The notes under the pieces: generated by a model
Database searches by the model: none
What the model saw: only the letters and a program-made list of their open reading frames with translations
Told to the model about the DNA's origin: nothing
Shown here: piece by piece, positions 8,626 through 17,039 of the stretch
Position numbering within the stretch: position 1 is the first letter of the stretch
Layout of the letters: each line of letters opens with the position of its first letter
Made by a program: the position numbers and the translations under genes
Source of the DNA: Nodularia sp034931045
GTDB lineage: Bacteria > Cyanobacteriota > Cyanobacteriia > Cyanobacteriales > Nostocaceae
Length of the DNA: 64,000 bases
Assembly (NCBI RefSeq): GCF_034931045.1
Contig: NZ_JAYGHH010000004.1
Coordinates: forward strand, 138,580 to 202,579
Direction: 5' to 3'

Positions 8626-11109
8626 TTAATTTTGGGAAGCGGCAGCACAAGTTAAGTATGATGGCAGATGAGCAGGTGATGGAGCGACTCTTAATTCAAT
8701 TTTGCCGTTAGCGTTACGTCCCCAACCTGTGGCTTGGACAAGCATCTGTGGCTGTGTGGGTGTTTGTGCTTGGATTTGTGGTGTGGTTTGAAATGCAGAG
8801 ATATCGCGGATATCTGACCAGGTGCGATCGCTCCTCACTTCCTGAGTGGGATTTTGCGGGATTCCACCCCGTCCCGTAGTAATAAAACTACTACCATCGG
8901 TATTAATATTAGAACAACCCGTAGCAATTTGTTGCGATGAGTCTGAGAAATGGGTCGGTAAATCTATTAAACCCGAATTAGGATCAATGCCAACATTATT
9001 AATTTGGACTGTACCACTGACACTGAATTGGGAACTAGCGGTAATGTCATTACTCAAAACCTCTCTAGGATTGAGAAGATTACGGTACTCCAAACCTATA
9101 ATTCCCTGAGTTGTGATTTGAATATTTCCCCCATTTCCTTGTACGGCGTTGGCAATAATGTCACTATTCTCTAGACCAATCACATTGGGTGAATTAATGT
9201 TAATATTGCCGCCATTGCCATTACTACCTGCTTCGGCATTGATAAAGCTATCTTGACGCATCAATAATACATCCCGCAGTTGTAGATTGATGTTACCGCC
9301 TTCACCGGCTCTTGTATTGGCTAAAAGGTTTCCACCATTTTTGAGTGTCAGGGTATTAGTATTAATTATCAGATTACCAGCTGTGCCAGAGCCAGTATTT
9401 TGCACAAAAATCGTCGCATCATCAGAAACGTTAACAATGGGGGCGTTAATAACAGTATTACCTGCACTAGCACGGGAATTTGTATTAAAAACAGGCACAA
9501 AAGCACTACCAATATAACTGGGAGTTTCGCCTGGTTTCATACCACTCACATCAATCGATTCTGACGCATTGATAGTCAGTGAACCTGCATTGCCTAAAAT
9601 TATGCCAGAAGTCGATACTCTCCCACCACCTTGAACAGATAGCTTACGGGTGTCAATGTTCAAATTTCCAGCATCCCCAGCCCCTAATGAGGGAGCTGAA
9701 ATTATACTATAGTACCCACCTCTTGGCGCACCTGCACCTAAGACTTGAATTGTATCTGCCTTGATATTAACATCGCCGCCATTACCTGAAGAAAGAGGTC
9801 TAGCTGTTATATTGGCTCCGGCTGAAACAGATAAATTTTGCGTAGAAATGGAAATATCTCCGCCTTTTCCGGTGCTGAAAGAACCTGCTGTTATCTGACT
9901 AACGGCTCCAAGAAAAGCAAAGAAGTTCGGTGTAAGCTCATTGACATTTAGTGTAAGACCACTGACATCTATTGTGTCGCTATTGATAATAATGTTACCC
10001 CCAGAAGCATTACTAAATGTGCGGTTGATGATATAACCACCTTGATTAATATTTAACTTCGGGGTATTAACGATGATATTTCCTGCTGCCTCAGAAGATA
10101 TGGTGTCATTGATTAAACTGCTAGAACTCCTAAAATTAGGGGATTTACCGATAATATGCAATGAATCTGTAGCATTAACCACAATATCACCAGCAGCTTG
10201 GTTACTACGATTTTGAATCAATACCAAAGAACCATCATGGATGCTTATCTGCTTTCCTTGAATGTGGATTGCTCCACTATTTCCTTGATTTACTAAATTA
10301 ATATCGTCTGTGGATACTAAAGCTAAGTTGCTAAGGGTGATATTACCAAAATTTCCAATGTTGGGATAACTCAGGGTAAATCCTTGAGCAGTGGAATTGA
10401 GCGTAACATTGGCATTGCTGATGCTACCCAGTTCTATTTGTCCTCCAGGTGCAGAGACTAAACCGCCATCCAAGGCAATATTTCCACCTACTAATGCTAG
10501 GGTTTTGCCAGATTGTAGCTCTAATCCTTTGTTGAGTCCAGATACCTGAGAAGTTGTACTAACACTGCCATTGTGTCCGGCTCCTTGAACGGTTATTGCC
10601 CCTGCATTGTTACCAAGTTGTAATCCTACAGGGACACTCATAGTTAATAAGGCTGGCGATGTTGTGTTGGTGGTGCTAAACTTCAACTCATCTGCAAATA
10701 CTATGCTATCGGCGGTTGTCCCTACAAAAGAACCCCCAATGCTCAATTTAGCGTTAGCCCCAAACAAAATCCCGGCAGGATTCAATAGGAATAAATTGGC
10801 ACTACCTTGGCTGCTGATTGTGCCGTCGATATTTGATATGTTCCCCCCTGTGACACGGGCGAAGATGTTTTCAATGCTAGTGGCATTGTTGAACAAAACA
10901 GAACTACCTGTAGGGATGGAGAATTGATTAAAGCTATGAAATAAATTGTTCCCCACATGAATGCCGTTGGTGATGGTGTAATTATTACTACCACTCACAG
11001 TAGAGTTGAGGGTGTTATCGGGTGTTATCTGTGCGTGAACACTATTGTTGTAAATAGCAGATATACAAATCGCTCCCAAAAAACAAAAACCAACAAAATG
11101 GAATTTCAT
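8626..11109 (-). CDS. TPS exoprotein (filamentous haemagglutinin N-terminal domain), 827 aa; first exoprotein after tpsB
   Basis: The frame opens at 11151, but the ATG at 11109 begins MKFHFVGFCFLGAICISAIY, a clear signal peptide ending VHAQ, so it is preferred. The secretion domain shows NNLFHSFNQFSIPTGS, IFARVTGGNISNIDG, FLLNPAGILFG and SFVGTTADSIVFAD. A beta-helix rich in Asn, Gly and Ser follows. The C-terminal module is shared with its paralogues (ATGCSN, GRGGIPQNPTQEV, WSDIRDISAF, final LTCAAA). It is the first substrate gene after the transporter gene, about 180 bp downstream of it. It probably acts at the cell surface or extracellular matrix; no catalytic motif is visible. Confidence 0.9.
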   Translation of the reverse strand: MKFHFVGFCFLGAICISAIYNNSVHAQITPDNTLNSTVSGSNNYTITNGIHVGNNLFHSFNQFSIPTGSSVLFNNATSIENIFARVTGGNISNIDGTISSQGSANLFLLNPAGILFGANAKLSIGGSFVGTTADSIVFADELKFSTTNTTSPALLTMSVPVGLQLGNNAGAITVQGAGHNGSVSTTSQVSGLNKGLELQSGKTLALVGGNIALDGGLVSAPGGQIELGSISNANVTLNSTAQGFTLSYPNIGNFGNITLSNLALVSTDDINLVNQGNSGAIHIQGKQISIHDGSLVLIQNRSNQAAGDIVVNATDSLHIIGKSPNFRSSSSLINDTISSEAAGNIIVNTPKLNINQGGYIINRTFSNASGGNIIINSDTIDVSGLTLNVNELTPNFFAFLGAVSQITAGSFSTGKGGDISISTQNLSVSAGANITARPLSSGNGGDVNIKADTIQVLGAGAPRGGYYSIISAPSLGAGDAGNLNIDTRKLSVQGGGRVSTSGIILGNAGSLTINASESIDVSGMKPGETPSYIGSAFVPVFNTNSRASAGNTVINAPIVNVSDDATIFVQNTGSGTAGNLIINTNTLTLKNGGNLLANTRAGEGGNINLQLRDVLLMRQDSFINAEAGSNGNGGNININSPNVIGLENSDIIANAVQGNGGNIQITTQGIIGLEYRNLLNPREVLSNDITASSQFSVSGTVQINNVGIDPNSGLIDLPTHFSDSSQQIATGCSNINTDGSSFITTGRGGIPQNPTQEVRSDRTWSDIRDISAFQTTPQIQAQTPTQPQMLVQATGWGRNANGKIELRVAPSPAHLPSYLTCAAASQN

Positions 11110-11287
11110 AAACCGATTTTTGATTTTTCCTTTCGTATTTATGATTCCCAATTAAGTATGTTGCATAACATGAATTTGTGGATACAACAGCCTAATAGCA
11201 GAGGACAAAAATTGTATTTCTGCTGTCTGCCTCCTGCCCTCTGCTTTTCTGCGGTCAAATTGTCTAAATCATGATGAGATAGATGTA

Positions 11288-13063
11288 TTAAAACGGTGAA
11301 TACCGAATTGAGAAGTACAAGCCATTTTCTTGGAGCGATCGCTTGTCACCTTCTACAGATGTCAAGGGAATTCCCCAATCCAATCTCGCTGAGAAATTGT
11401 TGTCTTGTTGCCACAACAGTCCTAGTCCAGTCCCAATTAATGTACTTTTGGATGGATTTTCCCCGTTGTGATTCCAGCCTGTACCCACATCTATGAATGG
11501 TATTAGTTGTAGCACGCCTCCCATGTTGGCAGCACGTAAAACAGGCAACCGGAGTTCTGCGGACAATAACATCCCATTATCTGTTAATAATGTATCTTGT
11601 CGATAGCCACGCACACTTACTTGTCCACCCAGTCCAAATTGCTCTAAAGGTACTAAGGAATCTGCTGCTATTTGCAAATCGCCTCTCACTAAAAATAATG
11701 TTTCTGGTGCTAACTGTCGCACCCATTGAGTTTGTCCCCGCCAAGCAAAAAAGCGGCTATCTGGTGCATCTTGATTGATATTGGCATCAAACCAATCTAA
11801 ACCAATACTAAATTGCGATCGCGCGGCGAAAACTTGCTGATTATTACGTTGGGTATACTCTTGAGTAAAGCGGAGGGCAGAAATTTTGGTCTTGCCATCT
11901 GCATCTGCACCGGGTGATAAAGGAAATCCACCGATATTATCAAGACCTAACTCAGTTTGACTTTCTTGGCGGGAAAAGGATAGCCCTACTGCTAATTCCT
12001 GGGTGGGTGTTTGGATTAGTGGTTGGCGATAGCCGATTTCATAAGATTTGATATTTGACTGAATATCCAAGACACTGAATGGTTCTTCGATGACGTAGTT
12101 CCATCCTCTATTCAAGCCAAACCAGATAGTACCATTATGGGGATTAATTGGTAAGGCATAATCTAAATTTATTGTGTTACTGCCATCAGTATTGGTATAC
12201 CCTACACTCAGGGTGTCGCCTAAACCTAATAAATTAGCTTCCCGTATTTCCACCCCTCTGCGAAAACTGCCCACACTAGGCGATCGCCCGTTATCTAAAG
12301 TTGTGGTGAGGGAGAAAGTATCAGCTTCTTGAACTTCAACTCGTAATATATTGGTTCCAGGCGTTACACCCATTTGCAATTCAGCTGACAAGTTTTGAAT
12401 GCGTGGATCGAGGCGGAGTAGTTGGAGCTTTTCCATCAATTGTGGTACGTTTAGGGGTTTACCCGCACCAATTAAAATGCGATCGCGAATGTATTGACTA
12501 CGTAATCGTCGATTACCAATAATTTGAATTTCTGCTAAACTGCCCTCTACTACCTGAATTTTAATGACTCCAGCTTCTACTGTCTGCGGTGTAATTAAAG
12601 CACCTGTAGTTACATAGCCATTATCCGTGTAGAGTTTACTGATTGCATCTTTGAGTTGCAATAGTTCTGCAAATGATATATCCCGTCCGACAAAGGGATC
12701 TGTAATAGGAGCAAAATCTGCTGGTTGAAAAATTGTACTCCCAACAACTTCTACGCGGTCAACCCGAAATTTCGCATCAGGGTCATTTTCTCGGAAAATT
12801 GGCTGATTATTCGGTATTTGCGGGGGAGGAAGTAATTGTTCTTGGTTGTTTGGTTGCGGTAGTACATCCGATGGTAAAGGATTTATCGGAATATTTTCTA
12901 TGCGACCAGGTGGTAGATTTTGCGGACTGGCAGTTTGTGCGATCGCTTGATGATAGTTGCACAATAGTACTGCTAGAAAAAAACAGCCTCTTAGATGCAG
13001 CTTGAATATTGACTGAATAAATACCGAGTTTATAAATTCTTCTTTAACAACTAGCTTAATCAA
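11288..13063 (-). CDS. TpsB outer-membrane transporter (ShlB/FhaC/HecB family)
   Basis: The outer-membrane partner of two-partner secretion, which exports TpsA proteins from the periplasm. The 591-residue protein has a signal peptide (cleavage near AIAQ, residue 43), a proline-rich linker (about 45-90), two POTRA domains (about 97-250: DRVEVVGSTIF and LAEIQIIGNRRL begin them) and a C-terminal 16-strand-type beta-barrel (about 255-591). The Omp85-superfamily motif VRGYR is at about 484-488, and the protein ends in phenylalanine, as is usual for barrels. Length is normal for cyanobacterial members. It heads a same-strand series of at least five exoprotein genes, so one pore probably serves several substrates. 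The promoter should lie in the 711-bp gap upstream. Confidence 0.93.
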   Translation of the reverse strand: MIKLVVKEEFINSVFIQSIFKLHLRGCFFLAVLLCNYHQAIAQTASPQNLPPGRIENIPINPLPSDVLPQPNNQEQLLPPPQIPNNQPIFRENDPDAKFRVDRVEVVGSTIFQPADFAPITDPFVGRDISFAELLQLKDAISKLYTDNGYVTTGALITPQTVEAGVIKIQVVEGSLAEIQIIGNRRLRSQYIRDRILIGAGKPLNVPQLMEKLQLLRLDPRIQNLSAELQMGVTPGTNILRVEVQEADTFSLTTTLDNGRSPSVGSFRRGVEIREANLLGLGDTLSVGYTNTDGSNTINLDYALPINPHNGTIWFGLNRGWNYVIEEPFSVLDIQSNIKSYEIGYRQPLIQTPTQELAVGLSFSRQESQTELGLDNIGGFPLSPGADADGKTKISALRFTQEYTQRNNQQVFAARSQFSIGLDWFDANINQDAPDSRFFAWRGQTQWVRQLAPETLFLVRGDLQIAADSLVPLEQFGLGGQVSVRGYRQDTLLTDNGMLLSAELRLPVLRAANMGGVLQLIPFIDVGTGWNHNGENPSKSTLIGTGLGLLWQQDNNFSARLDWGIPLTSVEGDKRSLQENGLYFSIRYSPF

Positions 13064-13774
13064 CGTCTTTCTCCTTAATTAACTTATTTAGCACAGAGTA
13101 ATTTTTCCCTCGTTAGCGCTAATACTTATTTAATTTTTTACATCCTCTCAACAAACATCTTGATACATGGGTTTTGCTAAGGATGTATCGTTGGATCTGT
13201 AAGTTTATAAATAATGCCAACTTTAAATATGGTGGCTGTTTTTGTTATAACAACCATCAGAGGAAATACTGCTTTTTTCCCTCAAGTCAAGCTGAAAGGA
13301 CTTGAGTCTTCTTCTTTTACTTTCCAGCAGGGTGATTGCTAGAAGCCTGATGAAGCAATCAATACAAGCTATCCTATTAGAAAAAAATGGGTCTTGTATT
13401 TGTGATGAGAAAATAATCGTGTGATTATTTGCTATGCAAAAGCTCTAGGGATGTTACCAGCAGATCATCGAGTCCTGATCATAACCCTAAATAAAGAACA
13501 AAGATAGTCTGATGAAATGGGGCAATTTATTGTTTGGAAATTTCTTAGTCAGTCATCCTAATTTAAATAGATCCAGTTCCCCTCCCCGCTTGTACAGGCT
13601 AAGGTGTACACACAAGTGATCGAATCGCCCCTAACCTCCAATTATGGGGGAATCAGAATTTTCAAAGTCCCCCAAACTGGGGGGATTTAGGGGGCAAAAC
13701 AGACTCAAACGCAGACAGGCAGGACTTGTGTATACAGGAGGGGCTATCTCTGGGGTGTTTGATACAAATGATGG
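13064..13774. other. Intergenic region upstream of tpsB: hairpins and repeats, no gene seen
   Basis: No credible reading frame on either strand. The region must hold the tpsB promoter. It contains several perfect short inverted repeats: CTCAAGTC/GACTTGAG around 13283-13308, GATTGCT/AGCAATC around 13333-13359, and AAATAATC/GATTATTT near 13411-13430. A dispersed repeat lies at 13491-13546, and C-rich/G-rich inverted segments (CCCCTAA..., GGGGGATTTAGGGGG) lie around 13627-13697. The clustered stems may belong to a leader RNA of tpsB or to an independent small RNA; neither can be decided from sequence. Confidence 0.5.
13491..13546 (+). repeat. Dispersed repeat, copy 1
   Basis: About 55 bp that recur in inverted orientation at 21942-21995, upstream of rimI. 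The shared core includes GATGAAATGGGGCAATTTAT here versus GATGACATGGGGCAATTTAT in the other copy. The match ends sharply at an ATAAAGAAC border. I do not recognise the family. Confidence 0.6.
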
Positions 13775-14923
13775 TTATTTGGGTAAAACTTGCCGGAATG
13801 CGGCTAGAAGTTGATCAACGCTTTCTGGGCGACTATTAAAACCCATCAGTCCCACGCGCCAAACTTGACCGGCCAATTCGCCTAGACCACCGCCAATTTC
13901 AATATTATGCTCATTGAGTAACTGCCGAGCGATCGCTTTACCATCAACCCCTGTAGGAATCCGCACAGTAGTCAAAGTTGGCAGGCGATACTCTTTCTCA
14001 ACGTGCATACTCAGTCCTAAATCTTCTAAACCTTCCCAGAGATACTCCACATTCTTTTGATGACGTTGCCAGCAATTGGCTAATCCTTCCTCAGCCACTA
14101 AGCGCAATGCTTCCCGTAAGCCATAATATAGACTAATCGGTGCTGTGTGGTGATAGGTGCGTTCACTCCCCCAATACTTACTTAATAAAGACATATCTAA
14201 ATACCAATTTTCTACCTTCGTAGAGCGCTGCTGCAATTTTTCCACAGCACGAGAACTCATAGTAAAAGGTGAAGCACCAGGAGAACAACCTAATCCTTTT
14301 TGACTACAACTATAAGCCAAGTCAACTCCCCACTCATCCAAAAATATCGGCACACCACCCAAACTTGTCACAGTATCTACCAGCAGCAAAGTTCCAAACT
14401 CACGGCACACCTCAGCCACACATTCTAAAGGTTGACGTGCGCCTGTAGAGGTTTCGGCATGAACCAAAGCCAGAATTGCCGGACGATGGGTTTCTACAGC
14501 AGTGCGGAGTTCATCAAGGCTGAAAACTTGCCCCCAAGGTTTAGTGATAGTTCGCACATCCGCACCATATCGCCCAGCCATATCCACAAGACGATGACCA
14601 AAGTAACCAGCGACACCAATCAAAACCACATCACCAGGTGCTGTAGCATTAGCGATAGTTGCTTCCATCGCAGCTGAACCCGTACCACTGACTGCGATAG
14701 TATGTTGATTTTCTGTCTGCCATACGTAACGTAGCAGAGATTGAATTTCATCCATGAGTTCCAGAAAAGCTGGGTCAAGATGCCCAATGAGTGGAGTATT
14801 CATAGCTTGAAGAACAGCAGGATGGGCATTGGATGGCCCTGGCCCCAATAACAGACGCAAGGGAATTTCTAGAGGTTTGAGTTGTAACTGCTGACTCTCC
14901 TTAATAGAGATACTTGGCATCAT
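13775..14923 (-). CDS. Class V PLP aminotransferase (serine/alanine-glyoxylate type)
   Basis: A pyridoxal-phosphate enzyme of 382 residues, likely transferring the amino group of alanine or serine to glyoxylate, which would fit photorespiratory glycine formation. Visible features are the GPGPSN entry motif (27-32), the SGTGSAAMEA cofactor-binding loop (79-88), Asp183 in LVDTVTS that should contact the PLP ring nitrogen, and the Schiff-base lysine Lys209 in SCSQKGLG. Length fits the family. Homologues in cyanobacteria were often annotated as a soluble hydrogenase small subunit, a historical name with no support in the motifs. The start is one of two adjacent ATGs. The gene stands alone, 187 bp from cysW and on the same strand. 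Confidence 0.85.
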   Translation of the reverse strand: MMPSISIKESQQLQLKPLEIPLRLLLGPGPSNAHPAVLQAMNTPLIGHLDPAFLELMDEIQSLLRYVWQTENQHTIAVSGTGSAAMEATIANATAPGDVVLIGVAGYFGHRLVDMAGRYGADVRTITKPWGQVFSLDELRTAVETHRPAILALVHAETSTGARQPLECVAEVCREFGTLLLVDTVTSLGGVPIFLDEWGVDLAYSCSQKGLGCSPGASPFTMSSRAVEKLQQRSTKVENWYLDMSLLSKYWGSERTYHHTAPISLYYGLREALRLVAEEGLANCWQRHQKNVEYLWEGLEDLGLSMHVEKEYRLPTLTTVRIPTGVDGKAIARQLLNEHNIEIGGGLGELAGQVWRVGLMGFNSRPESVDQLLAAFRQVLPK

Positions 14924-15110
14924 AATTTGTTTTCACCTCAACGATACTTTCCGCATCATAGGGCAACTCGGCACAGGGGAAACTCAATGTCTTTAGACCT
15001 GAGAGTTTCAAAAAGCGATACCAAAAGCGAAATCAACGATTGACCGTCAAGATTTATCTGTATTCATCTGTGGTTAATTACTTTTGATTTTTGACTTCCA
15101 CACGGCGGTA

Positions 15111-15983
15111 CTAGCTGTCTTCCTCATCTTTTATGCGGATGCGACGCTCAAACAGCTCCTTAATCACCAGCGTCGCCCCAGCAAGTCCCGCTAACACCAC
15201 CGAAGCTGCAAAGGCACTTTGGGAATCGTAATTGCGATAAGCCCCTTCCACATATAAAGTTAGGGTCTGAGTCCGGCCAATTAAGTTACTGGAAACCACA
15301 GCAATAGCACCATACTCTCCCATAGCACGAGCAGTAGTGAGAATAATTCCATAGAATAATCCCCAGCGAATAGAAGGTAATGTGACGCGCCAAAAAATCT
15401 GCCATTCTCCAGCCCCCAAAGTTTTAGCAGCTTCTTCTTCTTGAGTACCTACTTCTTCCAAGATTGGGATGACTTCACGCGCCACAAAAGGCATTCCCCC
15501 CATCATTGTCGCCAAAGCAATAGCAGGGAACGAAAAGATAACTTTCATGTCCAAGGACTGTAGCACAGGGTCAAGTAACCCATTACGTCCATAGAGGGAA
15601 ACCAGCATTAAACCTGCCACAATGGGCGAAATTGAAAAAGGCAAGTCAATAATACTTAGTAACAGAGTGCGCCCCCGAAATCGACGGCGGGCAATTACCC
15701 AAGCTGCACATAGCCCAAAAACTACATTTAGTGGCACAGCGACTGCTACAGCCAGAGCCGTGAGACTCAAAGCCTGTGTAAAATCACTATCGATGAGAGT
15801 AGCAAAAAACGGAGCTATTCCCCGGCTAAAGGCTCCAATGAATACATAAAGGGTGGGGAGAAGCAAAACCAGTCCTAAATAGGTGACTACTGCCGCAATC
15901 AAAGCAATTTTGCCCCACTCTTTACCCTTCTCAGAATTGATTCCTCCTGGGAGAGACTGAGTAGATTTAGGTTCAACCCTCAT
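15111..15983 (-). CDS. cysW: Sulfate ABC transporter permease CysW
   Basis: One of the two inner-membrane permeases of the sulfate/thiosulfate importer. The 290-residue protein has about six hydrophobic helices, the first at about 25-50 (IALIAAVVTYLGLVLLLP), and the cytoplasmic EAA loop EEEAAKTLGAGEWQIFWRV that docks on the ATPase subunit. Its start overlaps the end of cysT by 11 bp, so translation is probably coupled. The order sbpA-cysT-cysW on one strand marks a sulfate uptake operon. The ATPase gene cysA is not in the window. The N-terminal 20 residues are poorly conserved and the exact start is less sure than the rest. Confidence 0.92.
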   Translation of the reverse strand: MRVEPKSTQSLPGGINSEKGKEWGKIALIAAVVTYLGLVLLLPTLYVFIGAFSRGIAPFFATLIDSDFTQALSLTALAVAVAVPLNVVFGLCAAWVIARRRFRGRTLLLSIIDLPFSISPIVAGLMLVSLYGRNGLLDPVLQSLDMKVIFSFPAIALATMMGGMPFVAREVIPILEEVGTQEEEAAKTLGAGEWQIFWRVTLPSIRWGLFYGIILTTARAMGEYGAIAVVSSNLIGRTQTLTLYVEGAYRNYDSQSAFAASVVLAGLAGATLVIKELFERRIRIKDEEDS

Positions 15984-16824
15984 AACGTTGCCTCCAAGCT
16001 TGCAATAAGTTCACCATCAGCAACAGTACCAAGGAAATCAGCAGTAATACCGTACCAATAGCTGTAGCCCCAGCAATATCGTTTTGTTCTAGGCGCTGGA
16101 ATACAAGGATGGGGGCAATTAAATCTTGATAGGGAATATTAGCTGCAATCAAAACCACTGAGCCATATTCTCCCACGGCACGAGCAAAAGCCTGGGTTGT
16201 GCCAGTGAGGATAGCAGGAATAAGCGGCGGCAGCACCACCCGCCAACAAGTTTCCCACTGGGAAGCTCCCAAAGACCAAGCAGCTTCTTCGATGGTATGG
16301 TCTAGCTCTTGCAGTACAGGCTGGACGCTACGAACCACAAAAGGCACAGAAATAAACACCATCGCCACTGCTACCCCCAAACGAGTGAAGGAAACCCTAA
16401 TACCAAAAGGGGCGAGAAATGAGCCAATCCAGCCTTGTTCGCTGTAAACGGTGGTGAGGGTGATACCTGCAACTGCTGTGGGTAGGGCAAAGGGTAAGTC
16501 AATCACCGCATCTAAAACCCGCTTGAAGGGGAAGTCGTAACGCACCAACACCCAGGCGGTAGCAGTGCCAGCCACGCAGTTTATCGCGGCGGCAAAGAAG
16601 GCAGTACCAAAGGTGATGTTGTAAGTTGATAAGGCCACGGGGTCGGTAGCCAGTCGCCAAAATTCCGCAGGTGAAAGGGTTGCAGCCCGCAGTATCAAGG
16701 CGGATACAGGCAGCAGTAGGACAATAGAAAGATAAGTTATAGTAACTCCCCACGGCAAAGAAAAGCGCTTGAGCCAACTTTTGGGCGCATGAGGGAAAGT
16801 AGACTGTGTGTTTGAAACTGTCAT
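15973..16824 (-). CDS. cysT: Sulfate ABC transporter permease CysT
   Basis: The partner permease of CysW in sulfate import. The open frame continues upstream to 17019, but that stretch only translates a heptamer tandem repeat (LPPAPCS units) and an assembly gap. The ATG at 16824 begins MTVSNTQSTFPHAPKSWLKR and gives a normal 283-residue length. A first membrane helix follows at about residues 30-50 (WGVTITYLSIVLLLPVSALI). The EAA loop EEAAWSLGASQWETCWRV is present, as is the family segment FARAVGEYGSVVLI. The gene lies between sbpA and cysW. The only interruption is the tandem-repeat tract between it and sbpA, which could affect transcript stability. Confidence 0.92.
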   Translation of the reverse strand: MTVSNTQSTFPHAPKSWLKRFSLPWGVTITYLSIVLLLPVSALILRAATLSPAEFWRLATDPVALSTYNITFGTAFFAAAINCVAGTATAWVLVRYDFPFKRVLDAVIDLPFALPTAVAGITLTTVYSEQGWIGSFLAPFGIRVSFTRLGVAVAMVFISVPFVVRSVQPVLQELDHTIEEAAWSLGASQWETCWRVVLPPLIPAILTGTTQAFARAVGEYGSVVLIAANIPYQDLIAPILVFQRLEQNDIAGATAIGTVLLLISLVLLLMVNLLQAWRQRYEG

Positions 16825-16833
16825 AGTTGAGGA

Positions 16834-16990
16834 AAGGGGCAGGGGGCAGGGGGCAGGGAGCAGGNNNNNNNNNNNNNNNNNNNNNNNNNGGGCAGGGGGC
16901 AGGGAGCAGGGGGCAGGGGGCAGGGAGCAGGGGGCAGGGAGCAGGGGGCAGGGGGCAGGGGGCAGGGAGCAGGGAGCAGGGGGCAGGGGG
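16834..16990 (+). repeat. GGGGCAG/GGAGCAG heptamer tandem repeat with 25-N assembly gap
   Basis: Units of seven bases, GGGGCAG and GGAGCAG, repeat through the sbpA-cysT spacer. The run of N at 16865-16889 falls inside it, so the true copy number is unknown. Short heptameric tandem repeats of this kind are common between genes in Nostocales. Related CAGGG-type tracts occur at 20171-20210, 31200-31245 and 51278-51340 in this window. Confidence 0.9.
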
Positions 16991-17039
16991 GCAAAAAACT
17001 TACTCGTAACTTTCTTCACTCAGCACTCAGCACTGAATC

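Noticed and set aside
16834..16990. CRISPR-like regular repeats
   Set aside because: Units are seven bases and contiguous without spacers, so they are a simple tandem repeat.
16825..17019. N-terminal extension of CysT
   Set aside because: It translates a heptamer repeat and an N run; the ATG at 16824 gives a normal CysT.
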